9,474 bases of DNA from Bacteroidales bacterium. GTDB lineage: Bacteria; Bacteroidota; Bacteroidia; Bacteroidales; UBA7960. The DNA is taken from the NCBI GenBank assembly GCA_007132865.1, contig SLNU01000260.1:1-9474 (forward strand), given 5' to 3'. Shown here piece by piece: positions 1 through 6,363 of this stretch (positions are counted from its first letter, which is position 1; the number at the start of each line of letters is the position of its first letter). The notes beneath the pieces were generated by a model. The model searched no databases. It was not told the DNA's origin and worked only from the letters and a program-made list of their open reading frames with translations. Both the position numbers and the translations under genes were made by a program.

Positions 1-1000
1 CTCCGGCCAGGTAGTTTGGCTGGTTGGCCACGATTCCCACGGGCATGCCATTGAAACGGGCAAATCCGGTAACAATATTGGGGGCGAAATGGCGCTGAAC
101 CTCCAGAAACTCATTGTAGTCGGTCACCGCATAAATGACATCCTTGACGTTGTATGGCTTGTTCGGGTTTGCCGGAATGATGCCGTTGAGCGTATCTTCC
201 AGGCGATCGATGGGATCATCACAGGTATCCAGCGGCGGATCCTCCAGGTTGTTCTGCGGCAGGAAGCTCAGCAGCTTACGAATCAGTGAGATACCCTCTT
301 GTTCGTCCTCAGCCACGAAATGGGTCACCCCTGATTTGGTGCCATGGGCCATGGCTCCTCCAAGGTCTTCTTCGGTAATCACCTCTCCGGTGACTGTTTT
401 GACCACCTTCGGACCCGTAACGAACATATAGCTGGTATTCTTGGTCATCAGCGTAAAGTCGGTCAGTGCAGGTGAATAGACGGCACCACCGGCACAGGGA
501 CCAAAAATTCCGCTGATCTGGGGAATCACCCCGGAAGCCATGATGTTGCGCTGGAAGATCTCGGCATAGCCGGCCAGGCTATTCACGCCATCCTGTATAC
601 GCGCCCCGCCACTGTCATTCAGTCCGACAACCGGCGCCCCAACCTTCATGGCCTTGTCCATTAGCTTACATATCTTTTCTGCATAGGCAAGGGAAAGGGA
701 TCCGCCGAAAACGGTAAAGTCCTGCGCAAACACATAAATCAGTCTGCCGTCCACCGTTCCGTAGCCGGTCACGACCCCGTCAGAATAGAAATGCTGCTTA
801 TCCAGTCCGAAGTCCGTGCACCTATGGGTCACAAACATGCCGAATTCTTCAAAGCTCCCTTCGTCCAGCAACAATTCGATCCGCTCACGGGCAGTCAGTT
901 TGCCGCGCTGGTGCTGGGCGTCAATACGTTTTTGTCCCCCGCCCAATTTGGCAAGTTCTCGCTTCTCCAGCAATTCCTTGATCTTATGTTCAAAAGCCAT
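1..1000 (-). CDS. Acyl-CoA carboxylase carboxyltransferase (beta) subunit, propionyl-CoA carboxylase / methylmalonyl-CoA decarboxylase type; 3' end outside window
   Basis: This is the first 333 residues of a biotin-dependent carboxyltransferase; the family is usually about 510-520 residues, so roughly a third is missing at the left edge. The protein starts [22 protein letters not shown] and shows family signatures: [10 protein letters not shown] (32-41), the FTVFGGS stretch (95-101), [13 protein letters not shown] (126-138), and the oxyanion-hole region [12 protein letters not shown] (167-178). By family knowledge it moves a carboxyl group between carboxybiotin and propionyl-CoA in the cytoplasm. 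The same fold serves Na+-pumping methylmalonyl-CoA decarboxylase (MmdA), and the visible part does not separate the two. The gene starts 13 bp after methylmalonyl-CoA epimerase, so the two are surely co-transcribed. Biotin-carrier and small membrane subunits would be expected further left. The carboxyltransferase assignment is secure; the exact substrate direction is not. Confidence 0.95.
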   Translation of the reverse strand, partial: MAFEHKIKELLEKRELAKLGGGQKRIDAQHQRGKLTARERIELLLDEGSFEEFGMFVTHRCTDFGLDKQHFYSDGVVTGYGTVDGRLIYVFAQDFTVFGGSLSLAYAEKICKLMDKAMKVGAPVVGLNDSGGARIQDGVNSLAGYAEIFQRNIMASGVIPQISGIFGPCAGGAVYSPALTDFTLMTKNTSYMFVTGPKVVKTVTGEVITEEDLGGAMAHGTKSGVTHFVAEDEQEGISLIRKLLSFLPQNNLEDPPLDTCDDPIDRLEDTLNGIIPANPNKPYNVKDVIYAVTDYNEFLEVQRHFAPNIVTGFARFNGMPVGIVANQPNYLAG

Positions 1001-1013
1001 ACAAGCTTGGTTT

Positions 1014-1427
1014 TTAGGATTTATTTTTATTTTCACAAAATTCCATCAGTACCCCGTGGGTGTATTTCGGATGGAGGAAAGCGATGTCAAGTCCCTCTGC
1101 ACCCTTGCGGGGAGCTTTGTCGATCAGCTGGACACCCTTGGCTTCCACTTCTGAAAGTGCTTCCTCTATGCCATTTACTGCAAAGGCCAGGTGGTGGACC
1201 CCCTGTCCTTTTTTCTCGATGAACCTGCCGATCGGTCCTTCCGGGTCAGTAGACTCCAAAAGCTCCACCTTGGTTTGTCCGACCATAAAAAAAGCCGTTT
1301 TCACCTTTTGGTCCTTAACCTCTTCCACGGCATAGCATTTTAGTCCGAGTACATCCTCATAATACCGAATGGATTCTTCCAGGTTCGAAACCGCGATTCC
1401 AATGTGTTCGATGTGTGTAATATTCAT
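1014..1427 (-). CDS. mce: Methylmalonyl-CoA epimerase
   Basis: A 137-residue single-domain VOC (glyoxalase/bleomycin-resistance fold) protein, normal length for bacterial methylmalonyl-CoA epimerase. It interconverts (S)- and (R)-methylmalonyl-CoA, linking propionyl-CoA carboxylase/decarboxylase to the B12-dependent mutase. Metal ligands can be aligned with the human enzyme: H8 in [10 protein letters not shown]55 in TKVELLE, H79 in GVHHLAF and E129 in GVLMEF. The conserved FLHPK motif (118-121 region) that precedes the last ligand is also present. The start matches the usual beginning of the family (M-x-I-x-H-I-E-H-I-G). It lies 13 bp ahead of the carboxyltransferase gene, which supports the substrate assignment over other VOC enzymes. 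It is the first gene after a strong promoter at 1477-1506. Confidence 0.95.
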   Translation of the reverse strand: MNITHIEHIGIAVSNLEESIRYYEDVLGLKCYAVEEVKDQKVKTAFFMVGQTKVELLESTDPEGPIGRFIEKKGQGVHHLAFAVNGIEEALSEVEAKGVQLIDKAPRKGAEGLDIAFLHPKYTHGVLMEFCENKNKS

Positions 1428-1476
1428 ACCTGCATTAGGGTTGTTAACAAATTAACAAATCAAGGAAAATTTTGGG

Positions 1477-1506
1477 CAAAGTTAAACTATTTTAACGGCT
1501 TACAAA
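1477..1506 (-). promoter_or_regulatory. Bacteroidota housekeeping promoter for the mce/carboxyltransferase operon
   Basis: Reading the minus strand, TTTG (1506-1503) is followed by an 18-base spacer and TAACTTTG (1484-1477). This matches the Bacteroidota primary sigma consensus TTTG / TAnnTTTG, with spacing inside the usual range. Transcription would start near 1470, giving a leader of about 40 bases before the mce ATG at 1427. The -33 element sits only about 25 bases beyond the stop codon of the lipoprotein gene, so mce appears to be transcribed separately from the gene upstream. Confidence 0.75.
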
Positions 1507-1529
1507 AGATTTCCCCAGAAAATTCCGGT

Positions 1530-3371
1530 TTATCTTGTGGGCTGCCAGGGCATTTCCAACTCCCAGTTTTGCCGCACCTGCAACTGTCCTGGATACATGT
1601 ATACCGGCTCGGGAAGAATACCTTTTAAATAGATGCCGGGATCCCACTTCCCATTGCTATTCCGGTCACCGATCAGCCTGAGGCCGTAATTCCCTGCTTC
1701 GAGGTTTGGAAAACGGTACTGTCCGTCCTCTGTGATTACCTTCTCCTGCAGGAGCCTTCCATTCTGGTTCAACAGCTGCAGAATATACTGGGGGATGGGC
1801 TCATTCGCCCCCTCATCCGGCAGAACAACATTCATTATCAGCTTCCCATAGTCGGCCTGTGCCGTGGTGGTAAATGACCGGCTGATCGTATCATGCGTGG
1901 CTCCGAAAATATCGGTGACAGCACCCGGCAGGAACTCCAGGGTATACTTCTGTTCCTCCTCCGGTTCCAGGTCCAGTTTAAAGGTGCGCCTTACGGGGTC
2001 CACGGTGGTAAACCGGGCCTCCAGCGGGATGGTATCATTCTTCCAGATGCTGATCCTTGCCACGTCCACACTGTCAACCGGGGCCGAGGCGCGAAAGCTC
2101 ACAGGCTGGTAGTGCGGCCAGGTATTCCTTCGAAGCGCTTCCATGGCCAGCTGCAGTTCCGGCAACTGTTCCACCACTTCCGGGTCAGTCCGACCCCTTG
2201 CCGCCCGTGGGCGTGCAGACAATTTCAGGGTATCCAGCACCCGGCCCCGGTCACTGATCTCCAGGAAGAGCGAGTCTGGCTGCGGATCCCTCAACCACAG
2301 CCAAAGGGTGTCCCGTCCGGGGTTTTTTTCCGTGATGTTCCAGTCGGCTGCCAGTTCCTGCCTGACATCCCTTACCCCCAAAGAGTCAAAAGGCAACCGG
2401 AAAGTTATGCGCACCCGTCCCGCACGTATGGCCTCGGCACCAGTGATCCGCTGCAAGGTATCGGCTTCCTGAAACAAATAGAGGGTGTAAGAGGTCGGTT
2501 GCTCCTGCAATCCGGGAGCCGGCTCACGAGGCTCCCCTTCCGGTTCATCGGGCTCACCGCGGCTATCGCGGGGATCAGCAGGGCCGGCATCTTCTGGCTC
2601 CCCGGGCTCGCCAGTGTCCGGGCCAGCAGGGGTTGACGGGGGCACATATTGAGGTCGGACCAGGCTGTCAATGAAGGCAATCTTTTCCTCGGGCAGGTCA
2701 TAAATATAGTTGGCATTGTTGTCTACCAGCGCGAACATCAGATAATCCCCTTCCCGCATGTTGCCGATCCGAAATCGTCCCTCCTCCCCTGTCTTGGCCA
2801 GATAAACCGGCCGTTCCAGGTAGGGGATGGAGTCGATGATCCGGTCATACATCATCACGAAGACATCCTTAACCGGCTCCATGGTAAAGGCATCCAACAC
2901 CTTTCCCCTGACCGACAGGGAGTCCACATAATCCCCGGTCGAGAAAACAAAGCTAAAATTCGGAATGGCATTGCCTTCAGTGATATCACGTATCGCATCC
3001 CCCAGGAATATCGAATAGGTGGTGTTTTCACGCAAGTCCGTCCCCGTGTCAAACACGAGCGACCTTCCCCTTAGCCTGAAGTCAGGCACATTTTCCAGTG
3101 GCGGGGAGATCATAAGCTGTTGGCGCACATTTCGCAGCTCGACGAATTCGTCAAAAAAAACACGAACCTCTCCGCCATAGAAATTGGCTGAATAATTCGG
3201 AGGTTCGCTACGCACCACAACCGGCGGATCCTCATCCCGCGGCCCCCCGGTCGGAGACACCACATTGGCACATGCGTAGAACAGCAGGACAAGGGCAAGC
3301 AGGCCCATCCGACGGAAAAAAAGCAAGCCCATCCGACGGAAAAAAATATCATTGTATTTGGTTGTGCCCAT
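1530..3371 (-). CDS. Ig-like (Big_5) domain lipoprotein, Bacteroidota type
   Basis: A 613-residue envelope protein. The N-terminus has a hydrophobic stretch LLALVLLFYAC ending in a probable lipidated C34, followed by ANVVSPTGGPRDEDPP, a hallmark of Bacteroidota Big_5 (SbsA-Ig-like) lipoproteins. Visible order: Big_5-type Ig domain at about 47-147 (PPNYSANFYGGEVRVFFDEFV to FVFSTGD); a carboxypeptidase-regulatory-like beta domain at about 150-230, including a DNNANYIYD loop; a Pro/Glu/Asp/Gly-rich linker at about 243-293; further beta-rich segments; and a C-terminal domain at about 510-610 with an acidic loop GDRNSNGKWD. Family members are membrane-anchored proteins of unknown role; no enzyme motif is seen. 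The start is uncertain. Met1, Met14 (3332) and Met22 (3308) are in frame, Met14 and Met22 lie in a tandem duplication, and Met14 gives the most normal lipoprotein signal (20 residues before Cys). It follows the deacetylase gene by 46 bp. Confidence 0.9.
   Translation of the reverse strand: MGTTKYNDIFFRRMGLLFFRRMGLLALVLLFYACANVVSPTGGPRDEDPPVVVRSEPPNYSANFYGGEVRVFFDEFVELRNVRQQLMISPPLENVPDFRLRGRSLVFDTGTDLRENTTYSIFLGDAIRDITEGNAIPNFSFVFSTGDYVDSLSVRGKVLDAFTMEPVKDVFVMMYDRIIDSIPYLERPVYLAKTGEEGRFRIGNMREGDYLMFALVDNNANYIYDLPEEKIAFIDSLVRPQYVPPSTPAGPDTGEPGEPEDAGPADPRDSRGEPDEPEGEPREPAPGLQEQPTSYTLYLFQEADTLQRITGAEAIRAGRVRITFRLPFDSLGVRDVRQELAADWNITEKNPGRDTLWLWLRDPQPDSLFLEISDRGRVLDTLKLSARPRAARGRTDPEVVEQLPELQLAMEALRRNTWPHYQPVSFRASAPVDSVDVARISIWKNDTIPLEARFTTVDPVRRTFKLDLEPEEEQKYTLEFLPGAVTDIFGATHDTISRSFTTTAQADYGKLIMNVVLPDEGANEPIPQYILQLLNQNGRLLQEKVITEDGQYRFPNLEAGNYGLRLIGDRNSNGKWDPGIYLKGILPEPVYMYPGQLQVRQNWELEMPWQPTR
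3297..3346 (-). repeat. 24-bp in-frame tandem duplication in the lipoprotein signal peptide
   Basis: Two adjacent 24-bp copies (3297-3320 and 3321-3344 on the plus strand) differ at one base (G or A at the sixth position). On the coding strand they encode the octapeptide FFRRMGLL twice in a row. Each copy contains a run of seven A (T on the coding strand), at 3316-3322 and 3340-3346. The duplication preserves frame and supplies two Met codons. Confidence 0.9.
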
Positions 3372-3378
3372 GGTGATC

Positions 3379-3414
3379 CAAAATTACAATTATTTGAAGA
3401 CTCTGCAGGCCAAA
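3379..3414 (-). promoter_or_regulatory. Possible internal promoter ahead of the lipoprotein gene
   Basis: On the minus strand, TAATTTTG (3386-3379) is a full TAnnTTTG match. A TTTG at 3414-3411 lies 24 bases upstream, slightly longer than usual spacing. Transcription would begin very close to the first ATG (3371), which would favour translation from Met14 or Met22. The gene could equally be read through from the deacetylase, so this is a weak call. Confidence 0.35.
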
Positions 3415-3417
3415 TGC

Positions 3418-4047
3418 TCAACGGACCCACTCCCGGGTCCATGCCTGAAACCTGAATCCTTTGGCCGAAAAATGCTCCAGCAGGCGGGGCAAGGCATACA
3501 GGACATTGCGGGCCGCCAGGGGGGTGTCGTGGAACAACAGCACCGAACCGTCCACTGACTTTTGAAGGCAGTGGTCAAGGCATTGATCGGGTGACATGCG
3601 GCGATCGTAATCCCGGCTGATCACCGACCACATGCAGATCTCGTACCCCTCTTTTCTTAGCCGCCTTACAAGCCCTGGACGAAGGCTTCCAAAGGGTGGC
3701 CTGAAGAGCCGCGAAGGTACGACGTCGGCACATTTTTGCACATCCGCCAGGTATTTTGAAGCAGGTGTCCAAAAACCCCGCAGGTGCTCGAAGCCATGGT
3801 TCCCCAGTGCATGTCCGGCACCGGTCAGCATGTCCACAGTACGGGGATGGATGCGGGCCTTGCTGCCAGAAACGAAAAAGGTGGCCCGGGCATCGTATTC
3901 CGCCAGGATCTGCGCCACGCGAGGAGTGACCTCCGGATCCGGTCCGTCGTCAAATGTCAGGTAAATGGCTTTGCCTCCCGGTGGCATTTCCCAGGTAAGC
4001 CAGGAGCTGGTTAGCCTGCGGAAAGGTTTTGGGATGTTATGGATCAT
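3418..4047 (-). CDS. NodB-type polysaccharide deacetylase (carbohydrate esterase family 4)
   Basis: A 209-residue protein that is almost entirely a NodB homology domain. It probably removes acetyl groups from an N-acetylated surface polysaccharide, chitooligosaccharide or peptidoglycan; the substrate cannot be told. With numbering from the chosen Met at 4047, the five motifs are: TFDDGPD at 31-37 (D33 base, D34 metal), HGFEH with metal ligands H84 and H88, RPPFG at 116-120, MWSVISRDYD around W140 and D146, and LFHDT with catalytic H173. All key residues are present. The frame is open to 4197, but that extension crosses a terminator hairpin (4151-4185) and a degenerate repeat. The family typically starts about 30 residues before TFDDG, so Met at 4047 (or 4056) is preferred. 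No signal peptide is evident from this start. The Big_5 lipoprotein gene follows after 46 bp. Confidence 0.9.
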   Translation of the reverse strand: MIHNIPKPFRRLTSSWLTWEMPPGGKAIYLTFDDGPDPEVTPRVAQILAEYDARATFFVSGSKARIHPRTVDMLTGAGHALGNHGFEHLRGFWTPASKYLADVQKCADVVPSRLFRPPFGSLRPGLVRRLRKEGYEICMWSVISRDYDRRMSPDQCLDHCLQKSVDGSVLLFHDTPLAARNVLYALPRLLEHFSAKGFRFQAWTREWVR

Positions 4048-4114
4048 GGAATGCATAATGGGCAAGGCTGGGTTATGGACCATAGGATGGATTATGGCAC
4101 GGCGTGGATCATGG
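4040..4114. repeat. Degenerate short repeats around the deacetylase start
   Basis: The plus strand carries TGGATCATGG exactly at 4040-4049 and 4105-4114, with close variants TGGACCATAGG at 4076-4086 and TGGATTATGG at 4088-4097. The set lies between the small-protein terminator and the NodB domain. Translated in the deacetylase frame it gives a repetitive His/Met pattern (IIHPMVHN, then IMHSMIHN), which looks like low-complexity DNA read as protein. The function, if any, is unknown. Confidence 0.6.
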
Positions 4115-4150
4115 GTACGGCATTGATCAAGGCACGGTTGGGACAAAGAT

Positions 4151-4185
4151 AAAAAAACCAGGCCTTGCGAGGGTGCAAGACCTGG
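4151..4185 (-). terminator. Rho-independent terminator of the small secreted protein gene
   Basis: On the minus strand CCAGGTCTTGC (4185-4175) pairs with GCAAGGCCTGG (4168-4158) across a six-base loop. There is one G-U pair and otherwise full complementarity. Seven T follow (4157-4151). On the plus strand the same arms have a C-A mismatch and no T run, so it works for minus-strand transcription, ending the 4551-4267 gene. Confidence 0.9.
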
Positions 4186-4266
4186 AAACCAAAACACGAG
4201 AAAATAGAGGGATTGAGGAAAAAAGAACTTGTTTTCGGGTTGCTTTCTCTTATCGGGGTTGTTTGG

Positions 4267-4551
4267 TTACTTGATCAGGTGACGAAGTTCGCAAGGAACA
4301 TCGTTGACTTCTGCTTCGGGTTTGCTCAAGGCGGAAACATCGAAGATCGTTGTTGTTTGGTTGTGGCGGCGGCTATTGGTGACCTCTTCCACTGCAAAGG
4401 GGAGGGTTTCGGTTGCTTCTTCCACAACTACCGGCATGGTCAGGGCCCTGCCAAGGGTGGTGTAAACTGTCAGGGTTCTTTTGGGGGCGGATGCCTGGGC
4501 AATCGTTCCTAAGATGATGAAGGCGGCGGTTATGATAATTCTTGTTTTCAT
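4267..4551 (-). CDS. Small secreted protein of unknown function
   Basis: A 94-residue protein with a clear Sec signal peptide: MKTR, a hydrophobic core IIITAAFIILGTIA, and a likely signal peptidase I site after QASA (about residue 22). The mature part is about 72 residues: a short beta-like stretch (RTLTVYTTLGRALTMPVVVEE), a polar middle (SRRHNQTTT), then IFDVSALSKPEAEVNDVPCELRHLIK with a single Cys87. I do not recognise a family. The frame opens further upstream at 4605, but the added residues are Lys/His-rich and spoil the signal peptide, and they overlap the putative transcription start, so the ATG at 4551 is chosen. It appears to be a one-gene unit, with a promoter-like element at 4611-4627 and a terminator at 4151-4185. 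The signal peptide plus these control elements make a real gene likely. Confidence 0.8.
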   Translation of the reverse strand: MKTRIIITAAFIILGTIAQASAPKRTLTVYTTLGRALTMPVVVEEATETLPFAVEEVTNSRRHNQTTTIFDVSALSKPEAEVNDVPCELRHLIK

Positions 4552-4610
4552 TTTTTTTATTTTTAAGTGTTTGCGTGTGTGTTTATTCTTTGTGTGTTTG
4601 ACCATATATT

Positions 4611-4627
4611 AACGAAACTTGTGCCAA
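4611..4627 (-). promoter_or_regulatory. Candidate sigma-54 (-24/-12) promoter for the small secreted protein
   Basis: The minus strand reads TTGGCAC, then AAGTT, then TCGTT. Compared with TGGCAC-N5-TTGCW, the -24 half is a perfect match and the GG-to-G spacing is right, but the -12 GC is GT. It would start transcription near 4599, about 48 bases before the ATG at 4551. A housekeeping reading is also possible: TTTG is followed by an AT-rich TAATATATG about 16-18 bases later, a poor -7 match. No activator site is obvious. Confidence 0.4.
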
Positions 4628-4695
4628 ACTTTTTAACACGTTGCTATTCTGTATGTTACAACGGCGCACCTAAAAAAATACTGTGCGGGATGCAT

Positions 4696-4742
4696 AAAAA
4701 AACTGTCCGCTTGCGGCAGGGAATTGTTCGCAAGCGGACAGT
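4696..4742 (-). terminator. Rho-independent terminator of the CBS-transporter-malQ operon
   Basis: A perfect 14-bp inverted repeat, ACTGTCCGCTTGCG (4702-4715) and CGCAAGCGGACAGT (4729-4742), encloses a 13-base loop. Read on the minus strand the hairpin is followed by seven T (4702-4696, sharing the last stem base). It lies about 120 bases after the malQ stop codon. Nothing coding to its right on the plus strand would need it. Confidence 0.92.
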
Positions 4743-4805
4743 AAAAAATGTTTCTCCGGGCTCAGGGTAAGCAGGAGCCGATCGCACTATAGGCATCGCG
4801 TGCGC

Positions 4806-4842
4806 GCCTTACCGTGTCACGTGCAAGCCTTACCGTGTCACG
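4806..4842. repeat. Two-copy direct repeat, 21-bp period, after malQ
   Basis: GCCTTACCGTGTCACG occurs exactly at 4806-4821 and 4827-4842, giving a 21-bp period. Flanking bases at 4785-4805 show a much weaker, partial match to the same period. A CACGTG palindrome spans the junction of the copies. It lies in the untranslated stretch between the malQ stop (4865) and its terminator. The rest of 4743-4864 shows nothing recognisable. Confidence 0.75.
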
Positions 4843-4864
4843 CGCGCCCCGTACCCGGGCAGAC

Positions 4865-6352
4865 CTACCTTCGTCCGAATATCAGGGTCAGTTTCATCAG
4901 GTCTTCGGCATGCTGGCTGGTCAGTTCGTCCTTTTTATATCGCCACCGCCAATAGCCGGAGGCTTTGCCCGGGAAGTTCATGCGGGCATTGGTATCCAGG
5001 CGCAGCACATCCTGTAGGGGTACCAGGGCCATATTCGATACGGTTGACCAGGCCAGGCGGATAAATGACCAGGCAGGATCGTTTTCATCAATATTGAAAT
5101 AATCACGCATCATCTGCTTGTCGGCTTCGGAGGCCTCCTTGAAGCGACCCAGCGTGGTATCGTTGTCGTGGGTTCCGGTGTATACCACCGTATTTTTATC
5201 GTAAGTATGGGGGATGAATTCGTTATCCTCGCTGGAGTCAAAGGCAAACTGCAGAATCTTCATGCCCGGCATGCCGAAATCGTCTCGCAGCTCTTCCACA
5301 TCGGGAGTAATCACCCCCAGGTCCTCCGCAATGATGTGTACCTCGCCAAGCGCATCCACCACGGCCTCGAGCATTTCCCGGCCCCTGGCCTTTACCCACT
5401 CCCCTTTCATGGCGGTTTTCTCCCCGAAGGGGACGGCCCAATAAGCCGCCAAGCCGCGGAAATGGTCGATGCGAAGGACGTCATACAGCAGGAAACTGGC
5501 GCGAATGCGCTCGATCCACCACTGGAAACCTTGTTCCTCAAGATGCTCCCAGTCATAGATGGGATTGCCCCACAGCTGCCCGGTCTCACTGAAATAGTCA
5601 GGCGGCACCCCGGCCACATTGATGGGATTCAGCTCCTCGTCAAACTCGAACAGTTCCGGGTTTGCCCAGGCGTCTGCGCTGTCGAAGGCCACATACAACG
5701 GGATATCACCAAATATCTTGATGTCGTTGATGTTGGCATAAGACTTCAGCTCCAGCCATTGCCTGTAGAACAAAAACTGCACGAAGCAATAAAAGTTGAT
5801 CTCATCTGACAGTTCCTCGGAGTAGCGATTGATGGTTTCCGGCTCCCTGAACTTGATCGGGCGGTCCCATTCTGTCCACGCCTTGCCATTCTGCTGGATC
5901 TTCACGGCCATAAAAAAGGCATAGTCATCCAGCCATAGTTCGTTGCGCGAACAGAAATTCTCAAACTGTGTGTGCCTAAACTTGTTGTTCTGGCTGACAA
6001 AGTTGTTGTAGGCCTTTTTCAGCAGGGGGTATTTATAGTTGAAAACCGCCCCGAAATCAACGGAACCCTCGTCAAATGTTTCTTGCGGCAGGTCTTCTGA
6101 GGAAAGCAGTCCCTGTTCAACCAGCTTTTCCAGGTCGATCAGCAGGGGATTACCTGCAAAGGCTGAAAAACACTGGTATGGGGAATCCCCATAACCGGTA
6201 TGACCCAAGGGGAGGATTTGCCATAATTTTTGTCCGGATTCAACCAGGAAGTCCACAAATTCATATGCCTCCCTGCCCATGGTTCCGATACCATATTTTC
6301 CCGGTAGCGATGTAATGTGCAACAAAATTCCGCTTGAGCGTTCGTAATGCAT
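4865..6352 (-). CDS. malQ: 4-alpha-glucanotransferase (amylomaltase, GH77)
   Basis: A 495-residue cytoplasmic enzyme, normal length for a single-domain bacterial amylomaltase. It transfers alpha-1,4-glucan segments between maltooligosaccharides, releasing glucose and building longer chains. It opens with RSSGILLHITSLPGKYGIG and has GYGDSPYQCFSAFAGNP (53-69). The catalytic residues are in place by alignment with the Thermus enzyme: nucleophile D296 in LRIDHFRG, acid/base E343 in IIAEDLG, and stabilising D396 in TGTHDND. The loop around 250-263 (PPDYFSETGQLWGNP) is also typical. It lacks the N-terminal starch-binding (CBM20-like) extension found in some Bacteroidota MalQ proteins. The ATG lies 11 bp after the transporter stop, so the two are co-transcribed; a strong terminator follows at 4696-4742. 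Confidence 0.97.
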   Translation of the reverse strand: MHYERSSGILLHITSLPGKYGIGTMGREAYEFVDFLVESGQKLWQILPLGHTGYGDSPYQCFSAFAGNPLLIDLEKLVEQGLLSSEDLPQETFDEGSVDFGAVFNYKYPLLKKAYNNFVSQNNKFRHTQFENFCSRNELWLDDYAFFMAVKIQQNGKAWTEWDRPIKFREPETINRYSEELSDEINFYCFVQFLFYRQWLELKSYANINDIKIFGDIPLYVAFDSADAWANPELFEFDEELNPINVAGVPPDYFSETGQLWGNPIYDWEHLEEQGFQWWIERIRASFLLYDVLRIDHFRGLAAYWAVPFGEKTAMKGEWVKARGREMLEAVVDALGEVHIIAEDLGVITPDVEELRDDFGMPGMKILQFAFDSSEDNEFIPHTYDKNTVVYTGTHDNDTTLGRFKEASEADKQMMRDYFNIDENDPAWSFIRLAWSTVSNMALVPLQDVLRLDTNARMNFPGKASGYWRWRYKKDELTSQHAEDLMKLTLIFGRR

Positions 6353-6363
6353 AGCAATGGTTT

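Noticed and set aside
1893..2636. Long open frame on the plus strand opposite the lipoprotein gene
   Set aside because: The minus-strand frame encodes a coherent lipoprotein; the plus frame has no recognisable domain and arises from G+C-rich codons.
4552..4605. N-terminal extension of the small secreted protein from an upstream ATG
   Set aside because: It adds a Lys/His-rich stretch before a complete signal peptide and starts at the predicted transcription start; the ATG at 4551 fits better.
4806..4842. Repeat pair considered as a minimal CRISPR
   Set aside because: Only two copies with five-base spacing and no cas genes; not an array.
5168..5809. Long open frame on the plus strand opposite malQ
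   Set aside because: It lies entirely within a gene with all GH77 catalytic motifs; antisense shadow.
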